Below the pieces are notes generated by a model. That model was not told where the DNA came from. It searched no databases and saw nothing but the letters and a program-made list of their open reading frames with translations. Both the position numbers and the translations under genes were made by a program. From Dacryopinax spathularia (Eukaryota > Basidiomycota > Dacrymycetes > Dacrymycetales > Dacrymycetaceae), in assembly GCA_037974965.1 (NCBI GenBank), contig JBBPFI010000008.1, positions 1,302,001-1,366,000 of the forward strand: a stretch of 64,000 nucleotides of DNA. Direction: 5' to 3'. Positions within the stretch are counted from its first letter, which is position 1. Each line of letters starts with the position of its first letter. Of this stretch, positions 40,490 through 51,276 are shown piece after piece.

Positions 40490-40893
40490 TCCATAACCAG
40501 CCACTGTTTATAAACTTGCTACATAGCCAGCAGGTGTGATTAGGTTAAGACTGTAGCAGGTGTGTGTCTCACACAGTTTCATGGCATGGTCCTCATAAGT
40601 ACAGCACAAGTGAGCTATAGTTTGGGTCGGAATATGGGTTTGCACTGGGTTTGCTGTCACAACATACTGCATTTGTAACCTACCAAGGCCCTAACATTCT
40701 GAAGATGCCCGGTGACAGAGTAGGTTGCCATCCAGCTAAAATCAGACCTACCACAGCAGAGATATAGCTGTCACAACCAGGCTGCTCTGAACAACATCTT
40801 CCAAATGTGCGATTCTGTTGGAAGCATGTTTGCTGACAATTCCAGCAGCATATGTTAGCAGTGGCCAGGTGTATCCCTGGTGTGAGGTTGTCT
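40490..40893. other. Unique spacer between inverted arms
   Basis: A 404-bp spacer, visibly lower in GC than the arms (many CA, TG and AT runs such as TTTATAAACTTGCTACATAG). The inner end of the right arm is followed by a small dyad, CCAGGTGTATCCCTGG. I see no gene. Both flanks drift apart quickly, so the palindrome has an asymmetric centre. Confidence 0.7.
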
Positions 40894-42400
40894 GTGTCTT
40901 ATGGTGCATGTGCATTCTTGTGTCATACCCCTGTGCAAAAAGAGTGAGGCATGCTGAAAGCATGTCTTGCCATCATGGTCGCAGCTAAGGAAGATTGCGA
41001 TGTCTCCTACATTTTCTGAGTGCACCGTCAGGGTATGCCGACCCCCTGCAGGGATGAGCTGCCCCGCAGCGGTCCGCACAGGGAGTGGGTGGCGCGGGTC
41101 ACCTATGGAGGTAGGACACCGTTTTCTTCGACTCCGGGAGCACAAGCAAGGGAGTAGACTACTGGGGAGGATATGCCTCAGTAGAGGCCTCTATCTAACC
41201 AAGAGAGAGGGTCTCAACCACATGGACTCTCCCAAACCGTCGCACGGCGCGAATGACCGGTACAATGCTATTTTGATGCGTCTGAGAACAATCCACGGCC
41301 TACACGGTGTGGCGACATCGAAACTATGACAAGTTATGGAGCCACTTACATCTAAAGCCGGCTCAAAAGGTGCCTAAGGCACCCCAAGAGGCTGAGACAT
41401 GCTGCAGAAGCCCCGAAAGCCCGGTTGACAGCATGCGTGGGGGGTCACTCGTATGGATGAGTCACTCGAGCGAGGAGGCATGATCGAGCAGGAGAACGAC
41501 AGGGGGGAGGGGCTTAGAACCTGTCTGAATGGACCCCGGTGATCAAAGATTGCGCGTTCAGCTCTCCTTGGTTTAACGAAAAATGAAAGCCACTTCCGAT
41601 TGATGGACGAGCTATACGAACCTAAGGTACTTTGACCACCAGCTTGCCCGTTGTACCACGAGACGTTATGTCCTGCTGCGCTTTCTTGACCCCATCGGCA
41701 GTGAACGGATATTCAGCGTGGACATGGAATCTCAGAACACCTTGATCAATTAGCTCGAAGAGCCAGCTGAAGTACTCAGCGGACTCCTCGGGAGTGACGA
41801 TGTAGCCGAACAAGCTGCACAGACGTGTATATCAGCGTCAGCCTCCAACGCTCCATAGGACAAGCTCACGTAGGTCGCGCAACCTTGACGTTCTTAGGTG
41901 CCAGCTTAAGAGGCGCAAACGGTGGTACTGTCCGGATCGTCCGTGTGAGCTCGAGTCGGTGTCTGTCTGTGTGGTTCACTCGCCTACACCGCTCGCGTTC
42001 CCGTATGTGATAATGGTCCCTTTGCGCCTGATCATCTCGAAGTCGCTTTCCCAACTGAGAAGGGCATCACAGATCAGCGTGGTAACGGAACACCGGGTTG
42101 CCTACGTGTCTTTGCCGATGCCATCCAGGATAACGTGGCAGCCCTCTCCGTTAGTCAACTTCTTTACCTCCTCAACGACGTCTCGCTCTTTAGAAATAAT
42201 GACATGCTCGGCTCCATTTTCTTTCGCAAGCTTCGCCTTTGCTTCGGAAGACACCGTCCCAATAACATGGGCACCCAGATGGGAGCACACCTCCAAGAAG
42301 GCTTGACATCAGCCCCCGCCCGCCCGAGCCGTGGAACACGATACCTGGCACAGCAGGAGCCCGACACCGCCTGCAGCGGCGTGCACCAGCACATAGTCTC
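40894..42400 (-). repeat. Right arm of large inverted duplication
   Basis: Mirror of 38983-40489. It holds the 3' two-thirds of the intact quinone oxidoreductase gene plus about 730 bp of downstream DNA. An unassigned frame of about 120 codons (40967-41329 on plus; 40054-40416 on minus in the other arm) is kept in both arms, but recent copying alone explains that. Confidence 0.95.
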
Positions 42401-43027
42401 CCTGTTTGACAGGATATGTCTCCCGGATCATGGTCAAGGCTAGATAGAACAGAGGGGTTAGAGAAAGTTTTGGGAGCCAGTTTGTCGTGCGAAAGTACCA
42501 GTTAGACCCTGAAGAACAGCGAGAGCGCCAACCCTCGTCTCAACGTGCTATAACAATTATCAGTGTTCTGCACGGCGGAATGTTGAGAAGAGATTCGGTA
42601 CAGGAGGAAGCTTCCAGCATTTTTCCCAAGGAGCTGCCAGGTACTCTGCAAAGGCCCCGGAAGCCATACAGGCAACTCTGTCGCCGACTTGGAAGCCTCG
42701 CAGCTTGTATTGGTCCGACGTAAGGATGGAGTCCGATGTCGGCAGTGCAACGATGGTGCCGGCGGCCTCCTCGCCCAAAACGAGAGGCAGGGGCAATGTG
42801 TACACACCGCCCCTCTTGTATGTGTCGACTAACCATCATCACGACATTGTCGGTGCACGAAGAGAATCAAGAGCGTAACACTAACTATAGTTCACACCGG
42901 CCCATTCGACCTTGATGATAACCTTGTCCGCCGCTGGGGTCGGCGTGGACACCTCCCCCAGCTGCAGGACCTCCGGACCGCCGGTCTTCTCAATCAAGAT
43001 GGCTTTCATAGTCTTGGGGAGTGACAT
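41622..43027 (-). CDS. NADPH:quinone oxidoreductase (zeta-crystallin type, MDR family)
   Basis: Medium-chain reductase that reduces quinones one electron at a time using NADPH; the yeast homologue is Zta1. The start at 43027 gives MSLPKTMKAILIEKTGGPEV. The catalytic domain has VEWAGVNYSDTYKR, PLPLVLGEEAAGTIV and FQVGDRVACMASGAFAEYLA; zinc ligands are absent, as is normal for this branch. The coenzyme domain has DYVLVHAAAGGVGLLLCQ with the AAxGGVG motif, and HLGAHVIGTVSSEAKAKLA. The last exon ends YPFTADGVKKAQQDI...GTTGKLVVKVP. About seven introns are implied. From residue QGD onward the gene lies in the right arm of the inverted repeat. No damage was seen. It is divergent from the TBC gene. 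Confidence 0.92.
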
Positions 43028-43612
43028 TGTGCTGACGAATCGATATACGCGAGGTCGAGCTAAGTGCGTATAAGCAACTGTGGTGGTCAAGGACTTGCAA
43101 GAGAGGACGGAGAACAGAAGAGGCGAACAGCAGTGAAGCATACTGTCCTGATGAATCTCTGAATCGATGTTATTATAATCCAACGGTGGCGTGCTATCGG
43201 TCGTAGACGGACGACGTGAGGCCGGCGAGCGGGCATCTCACCGGACCGATCGACTTGTTCCGGTTGGACGCGCCGGAACCGATGCCGCCCTTCGCGCTTT
43301 GCTTCCTCTGCAGAACAGCGGCGCCAAACGGGGGGTTGACGACCATCATACAATTCATTCCCGACCCCGCACGACCTTGTCTCGTCTTATAACCCTACAA
43401 GTACCCATCGTCCTTGAAGGACAACCACCACCTGCATCAATCGGAGAATATCACGACATCCGACTGAGAGGTGTGCAGCGTTAGGGGGGCGCCAGTGCGG
43501 CCTGGTCACCAGGTCGACGGAGAGGCACATTTCCCTGCCTTGGCTTGTTGTATGCACCCTGTCACTGCTCCTCGCCTTCCACGTCGCACTCGACATTGGA
43601 CGCTGTCACCGT
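43028..43612. promoter_or_regulatory. Divergent promoter region QOR / TBC protein
   Basis: A 585-bp gap between divergent starts. ATTATTATAATCC near 43,168-43,180 could serve as a TATA-like element for the minus-strand gene. A short in-frame upstream extension of the TBC gene is possible. Otherwise nothing recognisable. Confidence 0.3.
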
Positions 43613-45927
43613 ATGCCTATACCTATCTCAGCGGCTCTCGAGGCGTCTGTAAAAACCGATTCATACCTTCCTTATGTTCGCGACTTTCCATACGGCCACA
43701 CGAGCTCTCGCCAATTCAGTAGGCCTGATGCTGCCGTGACAGCAGCGTCTGCCACACGTTCGCTCGCACCCCCGACTTTCATGAGGGGCTTGAGCACGCC
43801 AACGCCTTCCATATCAGTCGAGTCTTCCATTGCGTCCAACCCGGTGGGCGTGCGTAGCTCCAGCGAAACGACAGCAGCGACGATCTTTTCGATGTATGGG
43901 GAGGACAGGAATCGATCTTCGTCGGTTGACATATCAAGCGTCGCGAGACCGTCCACACTCCACAAAAAGCTACCGATCGTGCCTGATTCTGCATTCTTAT
44001 CGCCCGAAGCTGTTGAGCACGTCAGCAGATCGCCCAGTATCCGCTTCAACGCTGCCGCAGAAATTACGGACCCTCCAACCACTTCGGTGGCGGTAACTCT
44101 GCCTCAAGGTGAGAGCAGTCTGCTGCCGCCTTCGCCACGGGTCACGATGTCTTCGCAATCTTCTCCGCATACCATCTCGAGGTCATCCTCCCAAGCATAC
44201 TCGGTACAAGCGCCGGACGAAGATGATGACTGCTACCACGTTCGGGCAACGTATGCACGGCTAGACTACGAAGGGGTACCTGGGGATGGATATCAAGAAG
44301 GTGTAGAAAGGACTCGCACCCGTAAAGCTGCTTCAACTTACACTGTAAGAGGCGAGGATCAAACGGGAACTGGCGGCCTTTCCCAGAAAGAGGCGGAGGT
44401 GTTGAAGAGCCTTGACCGGTATAGCTACATGCGTTGCTTCTTCTTCGTGCATGGCTGATTCATCGCCAGCTACGGATTTCATATGGTATCAGAGCCTCAT
44501 TACGAAGCAAGACTCGCGGTGTTACCTGCTTCACCGCTCAAGAAAGCTTTATCTCGAGTGAAACTATCATCTCGCTCTGCTCCTCCAAGCCCGCCCGAGA
44601 TGCACTCCACGCCGAAGCTACGGAACTCTCCCAGAGACAAGGAAGCTGAGAGGATAGACAAATGGGATCGCATGATGCGCGTTTCGAGGCGGGACGATGG
44701 AGGCAATATTGCTGCTTGGGTTCTTGACGGGCGAAAGGGTCGAAAAGTACGTTGCATTACGGGTGCATCCGGTTGGAAGACCCTCACACGCTCCGCAGTT
44801 AAGGCTACGGCTGTACAAAGGTGTCCCCGATCGCTGGAGAGGAGCTGCATGGTGGTCCGTGATAGAAGGGGACATCCAGCGTGGACCACCTCGCCCCTCC
44901 CGTCCCACTGCGGAACAACTACAACGTCGCTACTGGGCATGCTGTTTTTCTACCCCAATTCGTCTCCAAACTGATAAACTTCAACAGGATCTTATAAACC
45001 AGCCATCCACGTTCGACATCCAAATAGACTTGGATGTCCCACGCACAATTACTGGTCACGTCTTTTTCCACACTCGCTATGGTCTAGGGTGAGTGTTTCT
45101 AGCCATGCAGGTGCAAAATGGGATCACAGACTCGCCGTATAGCCAACGGTCGCTATTTCACGTTCTTCACTCCTTCTCCCTACTTTGTTCAGATTGTGGG
45201 TATGTCCAAGGGATGGGTCCGATCGCGGCAACGCTTCTGTGCTACCTGCAACCGGAAGTATGCCGGCATTTTGCATTCCGCGGAGGTCAGAGCTTACCTT
45301 GGTGTTTGAAGAGAGCGTACTCCTGCATGGTACGGCTGCATGACGACTTCCAAATGCATTCGATGTTCCAACCTGGCTTTCCTGGCCTTCTCGAAAATCT
45401 GTATGTGCAAGAGCGCATTATGGAGCGAATGCTGCCCGATGTTTACACTTCATTCGTGAGTTGTGCCTCAACTGGCGACACTGGTTCTCACCTATCAGTA
45501 GAGCAAGAACATGATATCGTCTACTGCATATGCCACAAAGTGGTACATCACTCTTTTCGCGAACGTCGTTCCTTTCCAGACACAGCTGCGTATCTGGGAC
45601 GCGTTCTTCTATGAGGGGCGCGATCTGATGGTTATCGTGGCGACCAGCATTTTGTGGGTTCTGCGCGGTGCGTGGCGTTCGACGTTTCGGTTGTGTTAGC
45701 GGATGATACTCAATGACCGTGTAGACTACCTTGCCTCTCCAGAAGCTACATTCGAGACCATATTGTCCCTTCTCTCGTCGTATTTCGTGCCACAGGACGA
45801 AGATGCAATGATGACATGGATCCGGCGTTCTCTCGAGGACGAAAATCTGCGAGCGGACATGACGCGCTGGCGATCGGAATGGAGCGGCCTGGTTGCCAAA
45901 GGAGAATCTGGCAAGGCTCTCTTATAG
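43613..45927 (+). CDS. TBC-domain Rab GTPase-activating protein
   Basis: Predicted Rab-GAP for membrane traffic. The first 280 residues are Ser/Thr/Pro-rich and unstructured (MPIPISAALEASVKTD...). The TBC domain follows: RLYKGVPDRWRGAAWWSVIE, the arginine-finger segment IDLDVPRTITGHVFFHTRYG (IxxDxxRT), SLFHVLHSFSLLCSDCGYVQGMGPIAATLL (glutamine finger in YVQGM), RLHDDFQMHSMFQPGFPGLL and RIWDAFFYEGRDLMVIVATSIL. Both catalytic fingers are thus present. The end is PEATFETILSLLSSYFVPQ...VAKGESGKALL. Introns fall within the TBC domain. The Rab target cannot be told from sequence. Convergent with the CDF gene (150 bp). Confidence 0.9.
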
Positions 45928-46076
45928 CGGATTTCATTTCACACGTATCCTCAACTGGCATCCAATCAACCGCAATTGTATCATACCCGCATACATCCCC
46001 ACCCTGTATCAATAATAGCAACTCATCCCAGCAAACAACCTCCGAAGACGGTGAGCAGAAACGCGGCGGTTGCCCA

Positions 46077-47912
46077 TTAATCCACCTTTCGATGCTCCTG
46101 TAACGAACGGATGAGTAATTGACATATGTCCGGACCGAAAGGGCTGCAACGCACGGGCTTGTGAGTTGTTTCATGATCTACGTGGACGAAGCATCTTTCC
46201 ACTCCGGGCAAAGCCTCAATCTTGTCCTGCATAGCTTGGCTGATATCATGGGCCTTCCACAGTGGGGTATCGCCGGGCATGACAATATCTACCTCGACAA
46301 AGTATTCCTGAAGAGGGTCACGAAAGCCCTAACCGGTAGACAGGAAAACTAACAGGTCCGCTCTGAAAGAAAGTGAGCAACGGCATGCCCATGGAGAGCG
46401 TAACGCACATGATACGCTCGTACAGTGTCAATTTTGTCGATCTCGTGACTAAAAGTGAGCGCTTTGTAGATGACCAGTTGTACAAAATCATGCGGTGCGG
46501 CCTTGCCTGCCAGCAGGGCATATTCCTTGTACGAGGTCCGAGTCCACGCAAGGATGACGCCCAAAGCGATCTGGCACGAAGGTAAGTATCGGAAGTCAGA
46601 CCCCGAGATGTGCAGGATGCGACTCGCAATAAGACCACCAGCAGGATCCAACCCTGTACATTTGGGAATTAGACGACAGTCCTTTGGATAAATAAGGATG
46701 AACAGCCGCACACCACCTGAGCTTGCTACCTCCAGCAGACATGAGAATACCTAAAATCACAGTTTAGATGCGGGAAAGGACACTCGTTCCCGCTCTAGGA
46801 CCTACCAAAGCTATAGACAAACAGGTCGTTCCGGTGGTCCTCCCATAGGATTTGCACTTGGCTGGAAGCCGTTCGGAGCGAGAAGCAGTAGAGGAAGAGC
46901 AGCACCTTCACACCTGCAGCAGGGTGAGGCAGGACAAGAGTGCAAGGGCGGCAGTGCTCACCGAGTGCTGCTGCGACGGCGATGATGGAGGGCAGATGGA
47001 AGGCGTTCGTATCATCGTCATTGTTGTGGCTGACAAGTGTTCTCACAGACTCAACAATGACCACAAGGTTCACTGCTGCCATTCTGGAGTCTTGAAATGA
47101 GCATATGCCGGACCACCGTTATACAACCTACAGTGACCCTAGAGACAACGATGGATAAGGCATCCACAGGCAGGGATATGACTCATCTTACCATAGATGA
47201 CGTTACCAATCGTTTCCAAGCGGTTGCCGCCCACAGGCCATTTATTGACATCGAGTTTCTCGGCCTTCTTATGCAGCCAGAATAGCATGACGTTGCTACC
47301 GATGTCGAAGACGGAATCGATACCAGTCGCAAGCAAAGACAGCGAGGCGGAGGAGGCCGCGGCGTAGACTGACCCGATGTCAGCAGGAGTGCGTAGGAGT
47401 TTGATGCTTTTCTACTTTGCAAGACTGACAGCGCAAAGTTGGCCAACAAACTGGCCCACACGGCAATCATAACCTGACCGATTGAGTCAGTCCCTGTCGA
47501 AGATATCTCGAGGCGCAGAGACTCGCCGGTGTTCGGGTTTCAACTTCTGCTTGTTTAGCCTGCATAGTGATCTCGTCCATCGGTTTGAGGAGATTAAGAA
47601 TCAACTGCAAGGGAGGGTAAGCGTGCCGAGTGTAGCAGGTGACCGGTGCGGTACCTCATTTTGACGAAGATGGTAGTGTTCGAGTCCCTTGCCCCCTTTC
47701 TTCTTGCGCAGCTCTTTGAGCTGATCTTCCGTTTTGATCGCTGTCCTGAAAGAGAACGGATCTGGCTCCAAACGTCTCGTTGGAGGATGTTCCAGTTCAA
47801 ACTCCTCAACACGATGGGCCGAACGAGTAGCAATGGTATAACCGCTCGATTGGCGACGAAGAGAGGGGAGCTTTGTAATGACCTCGGTCGCGGTGGATGT
47901 TGAAGTGGCCAT
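46077..47912 (-). CDS. Cation diffusion facilitator transporter, Mn-type clade
   Basis: Membrane antiporter exporting divalent metal into vacuole, Golgi or outside. The start is at 47912 (MATSTSTATEVITKLPSLRR), with a long cytosolic head including RKKKGGKGLEHYHLRQNE. Membrane helices include VWASLLANFALSVLQ and LSLLATGIDSVFDIGSNVML, the latter with the DxxxD metal motif (DSVFD) in TM2. Next are HKKAEKLDVNKWPVGGNRLE and the TM5 motif ILWEDHRNDLFVYSFG, where DHRND is typical of the Mn-CDF clade. The cytosolic ferredoxin-like end has VRAYHSGPDLLVEVDIVMPG and PGVERCFVHVDHETTHKPEH, the last formed across a final intron. An in-frame upstream codon run exists, but 47912 is the first sensible ATG. 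It is divergent from glutaredoxin (390 bp). Confidence 0.87.
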
Positions 47913-48302
47913 CACGCAGATTATCGCAATCAAGAAACCACCAGCTATGCGATTGTTGAGTGATGAGCAATCCGACTGGCAACGTTGGACCGTGAAACCG
48001 CCTTGCAACGGGCGCTTAACGCAAAAGACACCGGGAAAGGGAGACGGGAATAGGGAGCCGGCTGAACTAAACCCTGAGTTGCCTCCGCGGAGATGGAATA
48101 GTAATAGCGTCATTTGGGCTGCGATTGGTAAGCGCCACTTCACCGCCCCCCGTCCCCTCACAAACCAAAGCACGGCCCTTAATAGCAGATGCTTATAACG
48201 AGGGCCCTCGCCAGCAACTCGACTTCATCGTTCACATCAGTCAAATCACCCACCATACTCGCCTTCAAGTTCCTCACCACAACAGCGCGTTTCTACTCAA
48301 CA
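47913..48302. promoter_or_regulatory. Divergent promoter CDF / glutaredoxin
   Basis: A 390-bp gap between divergent starts. Nothing beyond a CA/CT-rich stretch at 48,180-48,300 on the glutaredoxin side stands out. Promoter role is inferred from position. Confidence 0.3.
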
Positions 48303-48759
48303 ATGTCTTCCACGAAGCAGCTCGTCGAGGTGAGCCGATTTTACCCATAATCTGCTCTATGCGCAATCTGACCGTCTGATTCTAGTCCGCCATCAAGGAT
48401 AACAAGATCGTCATCTTCTCCAAATCTTACTGCCCGTATTGCAGGCGCGCAAAGGGTGTGCTGCAGAGCCAGAATCCGAAGATCTACGAGTACCAATGAT
48501 GACTCATGCGTGCCAAGCAAATAGCTGATATTTATTCGCAGGCTCGATGAGATGGAGGAAGGCTCTGACATTCAAGCGTACCTGGCTGAAAAGACCGGTC
48601 AGAGGACTGTACCTAACATCTTCATCAATGAGAAGCATATCGGGGGTGCGCCATCACTCATTACTATCGGATGAACGAGGATTGATGGGTATTCTCTCAG
48701 GTTCCGATGACCTCGCGAGGCTGCAGAGCAGCGGCGAACTGGCCAAACTTTTGGCCTGA
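48303..48759 (+). CDS. GRX1: Dithiol glutaredoxin (CPYC class)
   Basis: Small glutathione-dependent oxidoreductase. Four exons are read: 48303-48329, 48386-48489, 48542-48645 and 48701-48759, totalling 294 nt and 97 residues, the family's usual length. Visible are [19 protein letters not shown] with the CPYC active site, [40 protein letters not shown] with the cis-Pro (TVP) and the GG glutathione-binding turn, and [12 protein letters not shown] at the end. Each junction was checked for phase. No targeting peptide is present, so it is probably cytosolic. Convergent with the methyltransferase gene. Confidence 0.95.
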
Positions 48760-49030
48760 GGATTTGGAGTGTTTTCTTCGAACGCACCGAGTTTCGTCGT
48801 CCCCTACAACAATAATCAACAGCGCCTGTGTGACCGAGAGGAAGTCAGCCTCTTTTTCCGAGAAAACCTTGCGATAGGGTGCACGCTGCTCTCATGCTTG
48901 ACCGTTCTCCGCCGTGGCTCAAGTGGTACCAAAGGATGGAACAATAATAATGGCAATAGTATACGATGCGCGACGAGGCGTATGTTACAAAGCTTATCAG
49001 GCATGGAGCTGGGAAGGCTTCCCGAACAGT

Positions 49031-50642
49031 TCACATCTCCATCTCAATAGCACCATCGGGCGCTATTTCCTCCAACTTCCTTGCCCATGTGTAGCAACCC
49101 CGCAACCACATAGGGGTATCTGCTGAGTCCAGTTCTCTGAGTGACTGCTGGATGAGTTCATCTGCGCTTGCCTCGGTCATGCCGTCCGTTAAGAGCATCG
49201 GCCGGCCGGCCTGCAGGAAAGAACGCAAGTCTTCTCTGATCAGGTGACCGACCATGCGTAGTCGTCGCGCTTCCGGTGAGTTGCCTGTGAAAAGTCAACT
49301 AACCCTGTCCTCACATATGAGATAGTAGAGCGCACCACCCATCCAGGGTGTCGCTGGAAACCAAACGTCCTGGTACACAATTTCCGAAAACTTCCCCGTG
49401 TCCTTCGCATAATCAGGCATACGAGCGCCCACGTTGATTTTGCCTCCTCTCCTCATCACAGCTCCAACGAATGCAGCTGCAAACTTGGCCAGGCTGGGTA
49501 TTTCGCGCCGCTCACCCCGTGAGTTGGTATCATCGAAGTGGCGGATACCAAGGGGCCTTTTATTCCCATCAAAGACATAATACTCTGCTTCGAAGAATAG
49601 GACCAGACCACCTGGCTTCAGAATTTTGGTGATTTGACCCATCAGCGCTGGGTAGTCGGTAATCTAGAGGGGTCGAGTCAGGTCTAGCATTGTTGACGCA
49701 ACCTTGCATACCCCTGCGCATATATGTCGGGCGTGGACAACGTCGAAACTGTTGTAAAAGTGGGACATGTCCAAATTGACGTCGTCAACTGGTATGGGTC
49801 AGAGACATCCCCTTCGGATCCAGGACAATTACCTTCAAAGCGGCAATTCTCGGGCACGGTTCGGCCAACCTGGATCGGTGCCAAATCCACCCCGACCACC
49901 TGAGCGTTCGGAAATTCCATGGCCATCTCCACCGCCCACACCCCCGTGCCTGTTCCCAGGTCCAGGACGTGCTTTTCCCATCCTGCTAGGGTTTCCCTAA
50001 CGGGGCCAAGGTAGTTACCATTGTTCAATATTCGAAAGATGTTATGTTGCGTCTCTAGTCGCTTTATTAACGCGTCAGAAGGGGAACCTCCAAAGGAGTA
50101 CGCTGTGGGCTTACATTTACCTCTTCGTCGTCCGCCGGCAGCATGTAAACATCGCTGTGTGCGTTGACCAGGCGGCCATGGACTTGTTTGAAGCTGGCCT
50201 CGCGCAAGCTGTCGGTCAAACTGTAGACGCTGGGAGCCGGTGAGAGTGAAGAGCCTATCGACTCTGATGTAATCGAACGGGCGTCGTGGGCGTATGCTGA
50301 GCTTGGTGGAGAATTAGACATGGAGGGCGAGGGCGTGCGGGGGTGAGTGAAATTCCGGGACGAGAAGTACGGGGCATTATATGACATTTCCGATGGGGGT
50401 GATGGTGAAGCAGAGAGTGAGGGAGGGTCGAGCGACCAGGCCGCGCTCGATGGCGATCCGAGATTGTTCGGGCTATAATGGGCCTGGATGGAAGGCGATG
50501 ATGGTGTGGGGAGAGAGAGGGCGGGAGGCGGCGAATTTCCGGAGTGGTGCGGAAGGGGTCGAGGAAGGGATATATTGTGATGATGATCACTATTAAGGGA
50601 CCGCGCTTCGGCATTTTGGTGGGTCGGGTCAACTTTGGCCAT
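49031..50642 (-). CDS. SAM-dependent methyltransferase with long disordered N-terminus
   Basis: Class I methyltransferase of the LaeA/UMTA-like sort common in basidiomycetes. The start at 50642 gives [20 protein letters not shown]; an in-frame upstream codon run to about 50,726 could extend it. About 150 residues of Ser/Pro-rich sequence follow ([20 protein letters not shown]). Then come [19 protein letters not shown] and [20 protein letters not shown], motif [21 protein letters not shown], the acidic end [20 protein letters not shown]-type motif, [20 protein letters not shown], and the tail [20 protein letters not shown]. The N-terminal exon joins at [11 protein letters not shown]. The substrate is unknown; relatives include both silencing regulators and small-molecule enzymes. 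Confidence 0.83.
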
Positions 50643-51239
50643 CACCCGGCAGGAACTACTCTTCCCAGCGGACACGTCGCGGATACCGGCGGCAAAAGAG
50701 TTTGGTTCAGAATCAACGGCGCGCACGTGGCCGACCGGGGCGACGGAGAAACGGAGCCGATTGACCGGGGCACAACCGATGTGTCGAAAAGCGGAGGATA
50801 AGCCGATAGGGACCTGTTTCTGTGATCCCCAACTCAGCAGGTGGTGGGGAGGGGACGACCGAGGACAAGAACGGTGGTGGTGGTGGTGGGAGAGACAGAC
50901 AAAGGGGCTGGCAGTTTATGACAAGATTCGAACTCGGAACGAGAGGGCATTATGAGGGATAAGTTTGGTCAGAAGCCAAATCTAAGAAACTTGCGGTTGG
51001 GAAAGAAGAAGATGGGCGAAAGGGGCCAAAGAGGGAAAAGGGGGTTGTAGAACAGGGTGAACAAGGGATGGTGGGATGGCGGAGGGCAGGGCGGCAGGAT
51101 GGAACACTTGGAACTGGGCGCATCGGCGGAGAAGGCGACGACGGCGGGGGACAAAGGAGGGCGACCTAATCGAGAGTGATTCAGCTGAGACTCGAACATG
51201 GACCAACCACTGCTACAGCGAAGCCTTGGAGTCAAATAA
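50643..51239. other. Intergenic region before the nested insertion
   Basis: About 600 bp, purine-rich on the plus strand (GGGAGGGGACGACC, GGTGGTGGTGGTGG), probably promoter and 5' UTR of the methyltransferase. No gene seen. Confidence 0.4.
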
Positions 51240-51276
51240 GCCACGGGGGCGAGCCCCGCCCCCGCAGCTAATTTGC
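51237..51276 (+). repeat. Left TSD (TAA) and left TIR of the DNA element
   Basis: TAA followed by a 37-bp TIR. The outer 25 bp can also fold on themselves (CGGGGGCGAGC against GCCCCG), giving a GC hairpin at the tip. Confidence 0.65.

Noticed and set aside
39953-41430. Possible solo LTR starting TGTCAACCGGGC in each arm of the palindrome
   Set aside because: Only a start-like TG motif is visible; no matching end, no target duplication and no second direct copy could be shown.
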